A stretch of DNA of 36,702 bases from an uncultured Eubacteriales bacterium (GTDB lineage: Bacteria > Bacillota > Clostridia > Christensenellales > Aristaeellaceae), in contig UQEF01000016.1 in the NCBI GenBank assembly GCA_900540045.1, positions 1 through 36,702 of the forward strand, given 5' to 3'. Shown piece after piece: positions 16,508 to 24,113 of this stretch. A model generated the notes under the pieces. That model was not told the DNA's origin, did no database searches, and saw only the letters and a list, made by a program, of their open reading frames with translations. The translations under genes and the position numbers were made by a program. Numbering within the stretch: the stretch's first letter is position 1; every line of letters starts with the position of its first letter.

Positions 16508-17348
16508 TTTCATTCCCTTTTTATCGACCCTGCCAGGCGTAGCGGCCGGAAGCCTGGTCATGCATCTTCATCAACTTCCTGCCTCTGGATATCTGCAAAA
16601 TATCGCGGCATGGCTGGTAAGCGGGACATGTTCTTGCATTTACTTGTCCATTTCGCATCGTGCAAAAAAGCGGAGCTGGAGCGGACATGCCGCCGTTATC
16701 ATATGTGTGGCGGCACTTTGTTGCACCTTTTTTGATTCGGGAACCGGCGGGGTCCACCGGTGGATTCGCCTTGGACCGGTCGCTGTAAACGCCGCGTTTA
16801 TTTTTATTCCTGTTGCACTGGCCGGAACGGATCTGCTTTTCCGCGCGGGTAAGCAGCGCGATGCATACGTTTTAAGCCTGCTCATCGGCACACTTCTATT
16901 TTTACAGCCGGATGCTTCTATGAGCGGTGCCTTTGCCCTGGCTATGTTGCCAACACTCTGGCATGAGCATGGGCACCAAGCGCTGCAATGGACGGTTCTT
17001 TGCGCTTTGTTTGTCCTTGCGCTCATCTCATGGGCGCGTCTCCAATCCCCCGAACCGGTTTTGTATGTAGAGGGGATTCTCAATCTGGCCAAATCCTTGG
17101 GATGGGTCTATTGGCTTGTGAGCATGCTGTCACTTTTGATTCTGTTCTGGCCATTTGCCGCAGGGATACGCAGCAGCTCCGCGCGCTTTTTCTTGACGGC
17201 AAGCACGCTATTCTATGCCGGGCTGCTAGCCTCCACCTGCACCGGCACGTTTCCCGTTCCCATCATCGGCAGCGGCGTATCTCCCATCATAGGCTATCTG
17301 ATTTCTGCCACCTGTGCCATGCAACGGCTGAAAGCCTGCGAATGCTGA
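16485..17348 (+). CDS. SEDS-like polytopic membrane protein of unknown function
   Basis: 287 residues with about eight to nine hydrophobic segments. Three short blocks recall SEDS glycosyltransferases (FtsW/RodA/SpoVE) in the right order: GGVHRWIRLGPVAVN (compare G-x-R-R-W-I-x-L-G), LLFLQPDASMSGAFA (compare L-Q-P-D-x-G-T), and FPVPIIGSGVSPIIGYLIS (compare L-P-F-I-S-Y-G-G-S). It is about 100 residues shorter than true SEDS proteins, and I do not see their catalytic Asp loop; instead there is a SPEPVLYVEGILNLAKSLG stretch. The ribosome site is AAAGGAAA. Base composition is less GC-rich than the neighbours, and it sits just behind a tRNA gene; transfer is possible. Confidence 0.6.
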   Translation: MKKCALLNFIPFLSTLPGVAAGSLVMHLHQLPASGYLQNIAAWLVSGTCSCIYLSISHRAKKRSWSGHAAVIICVAALCCTFFDSGTGGVHRWIRLGPVAVNAAFIFIPVALAGTDLLFRAGKQRDAYVLSLLIGTLLFLQPDASMSGAFALAMLPTLWHEHGHQALQWTVLCALFVLALISWARLQSPEPVLYVEGILNLAKSLGWVYWLVSMLSLLILFWPFAAGIRSSSARFFLTASTLFYAGLLASTCTGTFPVPIIGSGVSPIIGYLISATCAMQRLKACEC

Positions 17349-17550
17349 CCTTTCTGCCCGACCGACGATGGCTTGTCCGGCAGGGTTGGCTTTTGTATTT
17401 CGCCGGCATTCACCTGCACCCACAGCATATGCCCCCCACGGCTTCGGCCAGCGCATCAGGACAATGGTCGCGCCGTCGTTTCCACAGCGCCTGCAATGAT
17501 ATGATCTCTGTGATGCCGGTTTGTTTTCCCGTATCCTTTCTACGATTCAG

Positions 17551-17556
17551 TATAAT
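17551..17556 (+). promoter_or_regulatory. -10 box before gluQ
   Basis: TATAAT with no clear -35. If real, transcription begins near 17563, which favours the ATG at 17596 over that at 17572 as gluQ start. Confidence 0.45.
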
Positions 17557-17595
17557 TGAGGTTCCCGAGCGATGAAACAGGACGAGGGTGTATCC

Positions 17596-18576
17596 ATGTA
17601 CCATACTGCGCCCGGCTGTTGTACTTCCAGTCAAAAAAGCGCCGTTCCCGCCGCCGGGGCGGTGACCGGGCGCTTCGCGCCTACGCCCAGCGGGCGGCTG
17701 CATCTGGGCAACCTGCTGTGCGCGATGCTGGCGTATCTGTCCGCGCGCCATGCGGGCGGGCGGTTTTTGCTGCGCATCGAGGATCTGGACGCGCCGCGCT
17801 GCCCGCGCAGCCTTGCCCGGCAGGCGGTGGAGGACCTGGCGTGGTTCGGCCTGCGGTGGGACGCGCCGCCGCTGTACCAGAGCGAGCGCACGGCCGTGTA
17901 CCATTCCCATCTCGAACGGCTCCGGGCCAAGGGGCTGATCTACCCCTGCTTCTGCACGCGGGCGCAGCTGCAGCAGCAGGCCTCCGCCGCGCCCAATCTG
18001 GGCGATACGCAACGGGTATACGCCGGCACCTGCGCGCATCTGACGCGGGAGGAGATCGGGCGGCTCTCGCTGGCACGCTCCCCCGCCCTGCGCGTGCGCG
18101 TGCCGGATGAGGAAATACGCTTTGTGGACGGCCTGCAGGGGCCGCAATGCGAAAACCTCGCGCGGGACTGCGGCGATTTCATCGTGCGCCGGTCGGACGG
18201 GCTGTTCGGCTATCAGCTGGCGGTGGTGGTGGACGACGCGCTCACGGGCGTTGACGAGGTGGTGCGCGGGCGCGACATTCTTTCCGCCACGCCCCGGCAG
18301 ATCTACCTACTGCGCGAGCTGGGCTATCCCGTGCCGCGTTACTATCACATTCCCCTGCTCACCGACGCGCAGGGGCGGCGGCTGGCCAAGCGGGACCGTG
18401 ATCTGGACCTGAGCGCGCTGTCCCGGCGCTACACCCCGCAGCGGCTGCTGGGCATGCTCGCGCATGCGGCGGGCCTGCTGGAGGAGGACCGTGCGGCGGA
18501 TCTGGAGGAGCTGACCGCGCTGTTTGACTGGTCCAACGTGCGGCGCGACGACCTGCGCCTGCCCTGCTGGCTGTAA
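17596..18576 (+). CDS. gluQ: Glutamyl-Q tRNA(Asp) synthetase
   Basis: 326 residues, the size of GluQRS, which lacks the anticodon-binding half of GluRS. GRFAPTPSGRLHLGNL holds the HIGH-type motif (HLGN at 36-39); RIEDLDAPR follows. The zinc site has CFC with a distal Y-x-x-x-C (YAGTC). The KMSKS-like element is RLAKRDRDLDL. GluQRS activates glutamate without tRNA and adds it to the queuosine base of tRNA-Asp. No queuosine gene is in this window. The start is a choice between 17572 and 17596; both have weak ribosome sites. The stop is four bases from that of the convergent MATE gene. Confidence 0.9.
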   Translation: MYHTAPGCCTSSQKSAVPAAGAVTGRFAPTPSGRLHLGNLLCAMLAYLSARHAGGRFLLRIEDLDAPRCPRSLARQAVEDLAWFGLRWDAPPLYQSERTAVYHSHLERLRAKGLIYPCFCTRAQLQQQASAAPNLGDTQRVYAGTCAHLTREEIGRLSLARSPALRVRVPDEEIRFVDGLQGPQCENLARDCGDFIVRRSDGLFGYQLAVVVDDALTGVDEVVRGRDILSATPRQIYLLRELGYPVPRYYHIPLLTDAQGRRLAKRDRDLDLSALSRRYTPQRLLGMLAHAAGLLEEDRAADLEELTALFDWSNVRRDDLRLPCWL

Positions 18577-18580
18577 CGGC

Positions 18581-19951
18581 TCATACGCCCTGCGGCCCGC
18601 TCCCCCGCCGCTGCAGAATGCGGCGGATGGCCAGCAGGTAGACCGCGATGGAAACCGCCGGGCCCAGCACGTCCGACACGGGCTCGGCAAAGAACGCCGC
18701 CCGCGCGCCGAAGGCCGCCGGCAGCGCAAACAACGCCACGAAGTAGACCAGCTTTCGCCAGAAGGACAGGGGAAGCGAGTAGCGCACCTGTCCCAGCGCG
18801 GTAAAGCCGTCCACGATTTCATATTGGATGCCCAGCGGCAGCAGCGCCAGGCTGCACACGCGAATGGCCCACACCGCCTGGTCCGCCATGCCGGCGTCCG
18901 TGGTGAACAGGCGCGCGAACACGCCTCCGCACGTCCAGGCCACCAGCATCATCAGGCCCGTATAGACGGCGCACAGCACAAAGACGCGCTTTTGCGCCTC
19001 CCGCACGCGGTCCGGCCTGCGCGCGCCATAATTGAAGCTCAGGATGGTTTGCGTGCTGCTGCTGATGCCGCCCAGCGGCATGGTGACCACCAGCATGAAG
19101 CTCTGCGCGATGGTGGCGCAGGTGAGCAGCATGTCGCCCTGCGCCGCGCCGCCATAGCGCTTGAGCACGGCGTTCATGGCGATGATCATCACGTTGTCCA
19201 CGGCGATGATGGCAAAGGGGGTAAAGCCGATGAGCAGTACCCTTCGCATCACGCGGACATCATAGCCCGAAAAGGTGATGCGCACATGTGGCTTTGAGCC
19301 GAACAGAAACGCCAGCACGAAGGCGCAGCTGCCGACCTGGGAGATCACCGTGGCCACGGCGGCGCCCGTCACGCCCATGTCCAGCACATAGATGAACACG
19401 GGGTCCAGCACAATGTTCATCACCGCGCCCAGCACCACCGACAGCATGGCCTGTCCGGCAAATCCCTGGCAGATGATGAACTGGCACATGCCCGTGGAGA
19501 GCAGCGCGAAGGGCGTTCCGCACAGATACGCGGAAAAATACGCCCCCGCAAAGGGAAAGGTGGCTTCGCTCGCGCCAAAGAGCATCAGCATGGGCTCGCG
19601 GATGGGCGCAAGCAGCGCCATCAGCGCCACCGACAGCACGCAGAGCATCAAAAAGCAGTTGGCCAGAATGCGGCGGGCCTGCTCCGTCTCCCCCTCGCCC
19701 ATGCGCATGCTCATCAGCGGCGCGCCGCCCACGCCGATCAGCGAGGCGGCCGACCCGATCATCGTCACCACCGGGCCGCATACGCCCACGCCCGCGAGCG
19801 CCAGATCGCCCACCCCGGGAATATGGCCGATGTACATGCGGTCCACAATGCTGTACAGCACGCTCACAAACTGCGCCAGCATGCTGGGCAGCGCAATTCT
19901 CAAAACGAGCGGTCCGATCGGGTCTCTGCCAAGGTCGTTTTTTCGCCGCAT
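18581..19951 (-). CDS. MATE-family multidrug/Na+ exporter
   Basis: 456 residues, standard for MATE proteins with 12 membrane helices. The start LGRDPIGPLVLRIALPSMLAQ and then VLYSIVDRMYIGHIPGVGDLALAGVGV is the family hallmark. The internal duplication repeats at mid-protein (LLIGFTPFAIIAVDNVMIIAMNAVLKRYGG) and ILSFNYGARRPDRV is a typical loop. It probably exports drugs or metabolites against H+ or Na+; the substrate cannot be predicted. The ATG at 19951 has AAAGAGG eleven bases upstream. No regulator is adjacent. Confidence 0.92.
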   Translation of the reverse strand: MRRKNDLGRDPIGPLVLRIALPSMLAQFVSVLYSIVDRMYIGHIPGVGDLALAGVGVCGPVVTMIGSAASLIGVGGAPLMSMRMGEGETEQARRILANCFLMLCVLSVALMALLAPIREPMLMLFGASEATFPFAGAYFSAYLCGTPFALLSTGMCQFIICQGFAGQAMLSVVLGAVMNIVLDPVFIYVLDMGVTGAAVATVISQVGSCAFVLAFLFGSKPHVRITFSGYDVRVMRRVLLIGFTPFAIIAVDNVMIIAMNAVLKRYGGAAQGDMLLTCATIAQSFMLVVTMPLGGISSSTQTILSFNYGARRPDRVREAQKRVFVLCAVYTGLMMLVAWTCGGVFARLFTTDAGMADQAVWAIRVCSLALLPLGIQYEIVDGFTALGQVRYSLPLSFWRKLVYFVALFALPAAFGARAAFFAEPVSDVLGPAVSIAVYLLAIRRILQRRGSGPQGV

Positions 19952-20007
19952 AAAGCGCGTTCCTCTTTCCCTGTATGGATGGCGCATACCGCATGCGCGG
20001 GCGTGTT

Positions 20008-20037
20008 ATCTTACCATATTTCCGACGCGCTGCGCAA
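20008..20037 (-). promoter_or_regulatory. Probable MATE gene promoter
   Basis: TTGCGC (20032-20037) and TAAGAT (20008-20013) 18 bases apart on the minus strand, with TGG before the -10 (extended -10). Confidence 0.5.
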
Positions 20038-20044
20038 GCGGGTC

Positions 20045-20085
20045 CTATCCCCTGCCGCGCACGCCTATCCCCTGCCGCGCACGCC
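20045..20085. repeat. 20-bp direct repeat, two copies, over an amidase stop codon
   Basis: CTATCCCCTGCCGCGCACGC occurs twice back to back. The reverse complement holds the stop codon of the amidase gene; the second copy lies just behind it, so the gene end has been duplicated without lengthening the protein. Confidence 0.85.
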
Positions 20086-20547
20086 CAGAATGTGCAGAAA
20101 CCTGCGCGCGGGCTGGCGGTAGCTGGACAGGGGCCGCATCCACGAATCCAGCGTGTGGGCGGCTACGTAGCATTCGCCCTGCCGCACATCCACGATCAGG
20201 GCGGCGTGGGTATAGCCGCCTGCGTCCCCCAGCTGCACCACGTCGCCGGAGACCGCATCCTCCCGGCCGACCTCCTGCGCGTAGGGGCCCGGCCCTTTGT
20301 TGCCCGTCAGAAAGCGGTAGAGGTATTCCACCCCCGTCCAGGACGCGGTGCGGTCGTTGCCCGTCAGGTAGTACCAGCCATACACCGGCGTGCGGTTCAT
20401 CACGCCCGCGCCCGCGTACAGGCATTGCGATACAAAGTTCGTGCAGTCCCCGCCCAGCCCGTGGAAGTCCAGATAGGCCGGATTGCGCAGCAGGGCCCAG
20501 CGCCTGGCGTAAGCCACGGCCGCCGCTTCGTCATAACCGTTTCTCAT
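20065..20547 (-). CDS. Amidase_6-domain protein (papain-like fold hydrolase)
   Basis: 160 residues covering one amidase_6 domain: YARRWALLRNPAYLDFHGLG, then GGDCTNFVSQCLYAGAG with the likely nucleophile Cys35, the WTGVEYLYRFL helix, GDVVQLGDAGGYTHAALIVD with His114, and AAHTLDSWMRPLSSY. These proteins are presumed cell-wall peptide or amide hydrolases in Clostridia. There is no signal peptide, so its place of action is unclear. The ATG at 20547 follows GGGGGTGG. The frame stays open upstream to 20811 through Pro-rich repeat DNA, but that extension crosses the rpsF promoter and is not supported. Confidence 0.82.
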   Translation of the reverse strand: MRNGYDEAAAVAYARRWALLRNPAYLDFHGLGGDCTNFVSQCLYAGAGVMNRTPVYGWYYLTGNDRTASWTGVEYLYRFLTGNKGPGPYAQEVGREDAVSGDVVQLGDAGGYTHAALIVDVRQGECYVAAHTLDSWMRPLSSYRQPARRFLHILGVRGRG

Positions 20548-20585
20548 TGTGCCACCCCCTGCGCCATGATATGCGGGCGCGGGCG

Positions 20586-20714
20586 GGCGGTCACAGGGCG
20601 GAAGGGGCGGGGCGCTTTTGGGGGGCGGCTTGCGCGGCGGGGCGGGTGCTTTGGGGGGCGGCTTGCGCAGCGGAGCGGGGTGCTTTGGGGAGCGGTCACA
20701 GGGCGGAAGGGGGA
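20586..20714. repeat. G-rich degenerate tandem repeat upstream of rpsF
   Basis: Three diverged units of about 35 bases each carry GCTTTTGGGG or TGCTTTGGGG followed by GCGGCTTGCGC or a variant. They are flanked on both sides by GCGGTCACAGGGCGGAAGGG (starting near 20587 and 20692). The plus strand has at least six runs of four or more G. Confidence 0.75.
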
Positions 20715-20754
20715 ACAAATTCCATTTTTCTTTTCCAAAAGCCCCGGCCGCCTC

Positions 20755-20783
20755 TTGCAATTTTCCTGTTTCTCTGATAAAAT
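20755..20783 (+). promoter_or_regulatory. Promoter of rpsF-ssb-rpsR
   Basis: TTGCAA (20755-20760) and TAAAAT (20778-20783), 17 bases apart. The leader is about 60 bases long. Confidence 0.8.
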
Positions 20784-20851
20784 ACTTAATTGGCACATCC
20801 TTGCGCTGCACAGACGTTGCAGCGCCATATGTCCAAGAGGAGGTGAATGGA

Positions 20852-21262
20852 ATGAATAGGTACGAACTGACCTACATCATCGACACTGCGCTGGAGGAGA
20901 ACGCCCGCAAGGAGCTGATCGAAAAGTTCTCCGCGCTGATCGCCCAGAATGGCGGCGAAGTCGAAAAGGTGGATGAGACCTGGGGCAAGCGTCGTCTGGC
21001 TTACGCCATCAACGACAAGCCCGAGGGCTACTATGTGCTGGTAACCTTCAAGGGCCCCTCTGAGCTGCCCCGCGAGATCGAGCGCAACATGGGCATCAGC
21101 GAGGACGTCCTGCGCTGCCTCATCATCAAGCTCGAAGAGAAGAAGCACAGCGTCAAGCCGCGTCCCGTGCGCCCCGTGGCGCCTGTGGCCGCGCCTGCCG
21201 AAGCTGCCGTGGAGGCCGCTCCCGCTGCCGCGCAGCCTGCCGAAACCCCCGCTGCTGAATAA
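20852..21262 (+). CDS. rpsF: 30S ribosomal protein S6
   Basis: 136 residues. MNRYELTYIIDTALEE is the S6 start. WGKRRLAYAINDKPEGYYVL is the conserved centre, and IERNMGISEDVLRCLIIKLE completes the fold. After about residue 97 a tail rich in Ala, Pro and Val (about 35 residues) extends beyond the core. The ATG at 20852 follows AGGAGGTG. S6 binds S18 and 16S rRNA in the platform of the 30S subunit. The rpsF-ssb-rpsR order is classical, and S6-S18 often binds its own mRNA leader. Confidence 0.97.
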   Translation: MNRYELTYIIDTALEENARKELIEKFSALIAQNGGEVEKVDETWGKRRLAYAINDKPEGYYVLVTFKGPSELPREIERNMGISEDVLRCLIIKLEEKKHSVKPRPVRPVAPVAAPAEAAVEAAPAAAQPAETPAAE

Positions 21263-21276
21263 GGATGGTGTGAGCA

Positions 21277-21705
21277 ATGAACAAATTGACCATCATCGGC
21301 AACCTCACGCGCGACCCCGAGCTGCGCACCACCTCCACGGGTGTGAACGTGTGTTCCTTCACCGTGGCGGTGAATCGCCGCCAGCGTTCCCAGGGCGCGG
21401 AGGGCCAGCCCGAGGCGGATTTCTTCCGCGTGAGCGCCTGGCGACAGCTGGGCGAGATCTGCCAGAAATACCTGGCCAAGGGCCGCAAAGTCGCGGTGGT
21501 CGGTCCCGTAACGGTGAGAAGCTATACCGCCAACGACGGTTCCACCCGCTTCTCGCTGGAGGTTACGGCGGACGACGTTGAATTCCTGTCCTCCCGTTCC
21601 GAGGATGCCGCGGGCTACGCTCCCGCCGCTCCCGCTCAACCCGCAGCCGCCCCCGCGGCCGACAAGGGATTTGAGGAAGTGGACGACGAGGATCTTCCCT
21701 TCTGA
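21277..21705 (+). CDS. ssb: Single-stranded DNA-binding protein
   Basis: 142 residues. The OB fold is visible: [73 protein letters not shown] low-complexity Ala/Pro linker follows. The acidic tip is DEDLPF, the partner-binding end used by RecQ, PriA and others. The gene lies between rpsF and rpsR, only 14 bases after rpsF. SSB coats single strands during replication and repair; the RecQ in this window is a likely partner. Confidence 0.97.
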   Translation: MNKLTIIGNLTRDPELRTTSTGVNVCSFTVAVNRRQRSQGAEGQPEADFFRVSAWRQLGEICQKYLAKGRKVAVVGPVTVRSYTANDGSTRFSLEVTADDVEFLSSRSEDAAGYAPAAPAQPAAAPAADKGFEEVDDEDLPF

Positions 21706-21761
21706 TGAAACGGCCGGAAGGCGCCGTTTCCCTGATGATGACTCCAAAGGAGGTTGAAACC

Positions 21762-22016
21762 ATGTCTGAGGATCGTGGTGAAAGAAGGCCGCGTCCCCGT
21801 GGACGCAAGCCGCGCCGCAAGGTGTGCAGCTTCTGCGTGGACAAGATCGAATACATCGACTACAAAGATGTGAACCGGCTTCGCCGCTTCGTGAACGAGC
21901 GCGGCAAGATCATGCCCCGCCGCATGAGCGGCAACTGCGCCAAGCATCAGCGCCAGCTGTCCGAGGCCATCAAGCGCGCCCGTGCCATCGCCTTGATGCC
22001 CTATTCGGTGGAGTAA
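21762..22016 (+). CDS. rpsR: 30S ribosomal protein S18 (zinc type)
   Basis: 84 residues. The core reads [21 protein letters not shown], then [27 protein letters not shown]. The Cys pair (C-S-F-C) with a later C-x-x-H makes it the zinc-binding C+ form. The ATG at 21762 follows AAAGGAGG. A longer frame from the ssb stop has no ribosome site. It is last in the operon, before a strong terminator. Confidence 0.97.
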   Translation: MSEDRGERRPRPRGRKPRRKVCSFCVDKIEYIDYKDVNRLRRFVNERGKIMPRRMSGNCAKHQRQLSEAIKRARAIALMPYSVE

Positions 22017-22026
22017 TTGGCTGCCA

Positions 22027-22059
22027 AGCACGCGTCCGGACCGGACGCGTGCTTTTTTT
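22027..22059 (+). terminator. Terminator of rpsF-ssb-rpsR
   Basis: AGCACGCGTCCGG and CCGGACGCGTGCT are perfect inverted arms around one base, followed by a run of T. Confidence 0.93.
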
Positions 22060-22093
22060 GCAGTCCGCTGCCCATCATTTTTCTTTCTCAATT

Positions 22094-22130
22094 AAAAACC
22101 CCGTCAAGCGCATGCTTCACGGGGTTTTTT
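22094..22130. terminator. Bidirectional terminator (tRNA-Lys side and rps side)
   Basis: ACCCCGT-CAAGC-GCAT-GCTTC-ACGGGGT has a run of A before and a run of T after, so it can work on both strands. It directly follows tRNA-Lys on the minus strand. Confidence 0.85.
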
Positions 22131-22131
22131 C

Positions 22132-22207
22132 TGGTGACCCATCGGAGGCTCGAACTCCGGACACCTTGATTAAAAGTCAAGTGCTCTGCCAACTGAGCTA
22201 ATGGGTC
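22132..22207 (-). tRNA. tRNA-Lys(UUU)
   Basis: 76 bases with CCA. Minus strand GACCCAT...ATGGGTC acceptor stem, D arm TAGCTCAGTTGGCAGAGCA, anticodon arm CTTGA-CTTTTAA-TCAAG (anticodon TTT) and T arm CCGGAGTTCGAGCCTCCG. All stems pair. Confidence 0.97.
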
Positions 22208-22239
22208 GCGCCCTTTTGGGGCTCAAACGTGCAAGGTGT

Positions 22240-22268
22240 ATGCTATCACAATTCCCACGAAGTGTCAA
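22240..22268 (-). promoter_or_regulatory. Promoter of tRNA-Lys
   Basis: TTGACA (22263-22268) and TAGCAT (22240-22245) with a 17-base spacer on the minus strand. Confidence 0.75.
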
Positions 22269-22385
22269 GCCCTTTTCTGGACTCGCAGGCCTCTTTTGAA
22301 TCCGAAATGGGCAGGTGCGCCCCTTTCCCCCACACGCCGCCCCAAAGGGCGTGCGCCGCGGGCCCGGACGGCCTGTTTCGCAGGC

Positions 22386-23399
22386 TCAGGCGCCCCTTGC
22401 CGCCCTTTTCACGCACCGCTCCACCACCGCGTGATACGCAAGCCCCGCAAGGATGCTCCCAAGGCTCCACAGCAGCCACGAAACCGGCCCCTGCGCCAGC
22501 CCGAAGCGCTTGCCCAGCACCTCCACCCAGGCGTTGAACAGGAAAATTTCAAACGAGGCCCGGCCCAGCGCACGAAGCGGCGCGAGCGCCGCCGAAGCCC
22601 GCCCCGCCCTGGAAAACAGCCAACCCAGCCCCGCGCACAGCGCGGGCGCGATCAAAACGAAGGGGTGCCAGTACATGCCGTAAAAATCGAGGGTTTCGGG
22701 AAAGCGCGCAAAGCAGCCGTAGAGCGCCGCCAGCCCGCAGGCCCCGCCCGCCAGCGCCAGCGCATACGCGCCGCCCGTGCGCGCGCAGCGCCCGCCCGCG
22801 CCTTCCTCCCGCGCCGGAACGGCCGCCGCCATGCCCAGCACAAAGACCGGCAGGCGCGAAACCGCCATGTACGCCTCCGTGCCGATAAAGCACAGCCCGC
22901 CCGCAAAGCACGCCGCCGCCACCAGCACCGCGCACCGCCGGGGATGGGATGCGCGCGCCATCAGCCCGTACACCAGCGGGGCCAGCATCAGCGTCAGCGC
23001 CAGCGCGCTCACGTACCAGTTGATCATCGCGGGCGTGCCCGCAAAGAAGCCCAGCATCAGCAGGTTGCCCGCCGCCACGCGCACGCTTTGCACCGTGCCA
23101 AGGCCGTAGAGCGGCAGCATCACGCACAGCCACACCACGCAAAAGGGCAGGTAGGCGGGCAGCAGCCTTCGCGCCCGGCGCAGAAGGTAGCGCCCCGCAT
23201 CCGCGTCCCGGCTCAGCGAGTGGTAAAGACCAAATCCGGACAGGAACAGAAACATGTCCACCCCGCCGTAGCCGATCTTCTGCACATCGTACAAAAGCCC
23301 GCCAAGGCCCAGCTGCGCGTGAAAAAACACCACCCACAGGATGGCCGCGCCCTTGATTTCGTCCCGGCAGGCGCCGATTGCTTCCTGCATGCGCCGCAA
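22386..23399 (-). CDS. Acyltransferase 3 family membrane protein
   Basis: 337 residues with about ten membrane helices. The N-terminal block AAILWVVFFHAQLGLGGLL with the family's His in helix 1, GGVDMFLFLSGFGLYHSL, and YLLRRARRLLPAYLPFCV are typical of the acyltransferase 3 (OafA/YrhL-like) family. Members move acetyl or other acyl groups onto sugars of the cell surface. The acceptor is unknown. The TTG at 23399 has GGGGAG nine bases before it; an ATG at 23390 is the alternative. Codon use is very GC-rich. Confidence 0.85.
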   Translation of the reverse strand: MRRMQEAIGACRDEIKGAAILWVVFFHAQLGLGGLLYDVQKIGYGGVDMFLFLSGFGLYHSLSRDADAGRYLLRRARRLLPAYLPFCVVWLCVMLPLYGLGTVQSVRVAAGNLLMLGFFAGTPAMINWYVSALALTLMLAPLVYGLMARASHPRRCAVLVAAACFAGGLCFIGTEAYMAVSRLPVFVLGMAAAVPAREEGAGGRCARTGGAYALALAGGACGLAALYGCFARFPETLDFYGMYWHPFVLIAPALCAGLGWLFSRAGRASAALAPLRALGRASFEIFLFNAWVEVLGKRFGLAQGPVSWLLWSLGSILAGLAYHAVVERCVKRAARGA

Positions 23400-23432
23400 A
23401 GCACACCGCTCCCCTCCGCATCATCTGTGCCT

Positions 23433-23461
23433 ATTAAACCATATACGGATGGAAAAAGCAA
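23433..23461 (-). promoter_or_regulatory. Promoter of the acyltransferase gene
   Basis: TTGCTT (23456-23461) and TTTAAT (23433-23438), spacer 17, minus strand, about 30 bases before the start codon. Confidence 0.65.
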
Positions 23462-23538
23462 ACACCGCGCCGGTTGCCATGCGGCGCCGCGTGCTGCCGT
23501 CATGGCCGATGCATCCCGGCATCACCGGCATATTGCCT

Positions 23539-24096
23539 TTATAATGCCGGTTCTTCCGACCGTTTCATCACCTTTTCAAAGCGGAAATAGGTATCCGTGC
23601 CAGCTACGGGTTCACCCAGCTGGTTTTCCGGGCGCGACATATCGGGATCAATATGATGCTCATTAAAAAATTCAACGATATGAAAGCCGCATTTGTTGAC
23701 ATAAAAGTGGATGTTGCGTTCCTCAAAATATGGCGTTATGGTTTCCCAGACAGCTGTATCCGGATACTTCGCTTCTATGGCCTTCCAGGCGGCAAACCCC
23801 AGACCGCGGCTGTGGTGCTCAGGCGAGATGAAAAACAGGTCCAGTGAATTGCGCTGCGTTTTTTCATGAATCTGCAGCACTGCACCGCCTGCATGCTTTC
23901 CATTCAAAACAATATGATAGGCCGCCGCCCCCTCGCTGTAAAAGGAAGACCGCACCTCTTCTTCGGACGGAATCGGGTCCGACTCGCCGAATTTTTCTTG
24001 CACTGCAATGGCAAATGCTTTCTGTAGCTCTTTTGTGAACTGCGGTAACTCCGCCGCCTCAACCCGCTCCAGTTTGATATCGAAGGTTTCCGTCAT
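23539..24096 (-). CDS. GNAT-family N-acetyltransferase (MarR operon)
   Basis: 185 residues. The GNAT core is visible: LDLFFISPEHHSRGLGFAAWKAIEAKYP contains the acetyl-CoA loop (H-H-S-R-G-L-G). The earlier AYHIVLNGKHAGGAVLQI is strand 2-3, and FYVNKCGFHIVEFF is the last motif. The substrate is unknown. The ATG at 24096 has AAGGG nine bases upstream; a TTG at 24117 would overlap the marR stop. It lies directly behind marR and must share its transcript, so the enzyme is probably induced by the ligand that MarR senses. This region is less GC-rich than its flanks. Confidence 0.85.
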   Translation of the reverse strand: MTETFDIKLERVEAAELPQFTKELQKAFAIAVQEKFGESDPIPSEEEVRSSFYSEGAAAYHIVLNGKHAGGAVLQIHEKTQRNSLDLFFISPEHHSRGLGFAAWKAIEAKYPDTAVWETITPYFEERNIHFYVNKCGFHIVEFFNEHHIDPDMSRPENQLGEPVAGTDTYFRFEKVMKRSEEPAL

Positions 24097-24113
24097 CGTC
24101 AGCTTCCCTTTCT

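Noticed and set aside
16239..17570. Genomic island or integrated element behind tRNA-Leu copy 2
   Set aside because: Lower GC and position behind a tRNA fit, but no integrase, no repeated 3' tRNA end and only one gene are present. I kept it as a remark on transfer, not as a feature.
20548..20811. Pro-rich N-terminal extension of the amidase_6 protein
   Set aside because: The extension would come from the G-rich repeat and the rpsF promoter region; the ATG at 20547 has its own ribosome site and gives a domain-length protein.
23528..23553. Hairpin CCGGCAT/ATGCCGG at the end of the GNAT gene as terminator
   Set aside because: The stem is short, overlaps the stop codon and has no T-run, so I did not call it.
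22236..23666. A 476-codon plus-strand frame over the acyltransferase gene
   Set aside because: Dominated by Arg, Pro, Ala and Gln, as expected from the complement of a GC-rich membrane protein gene.
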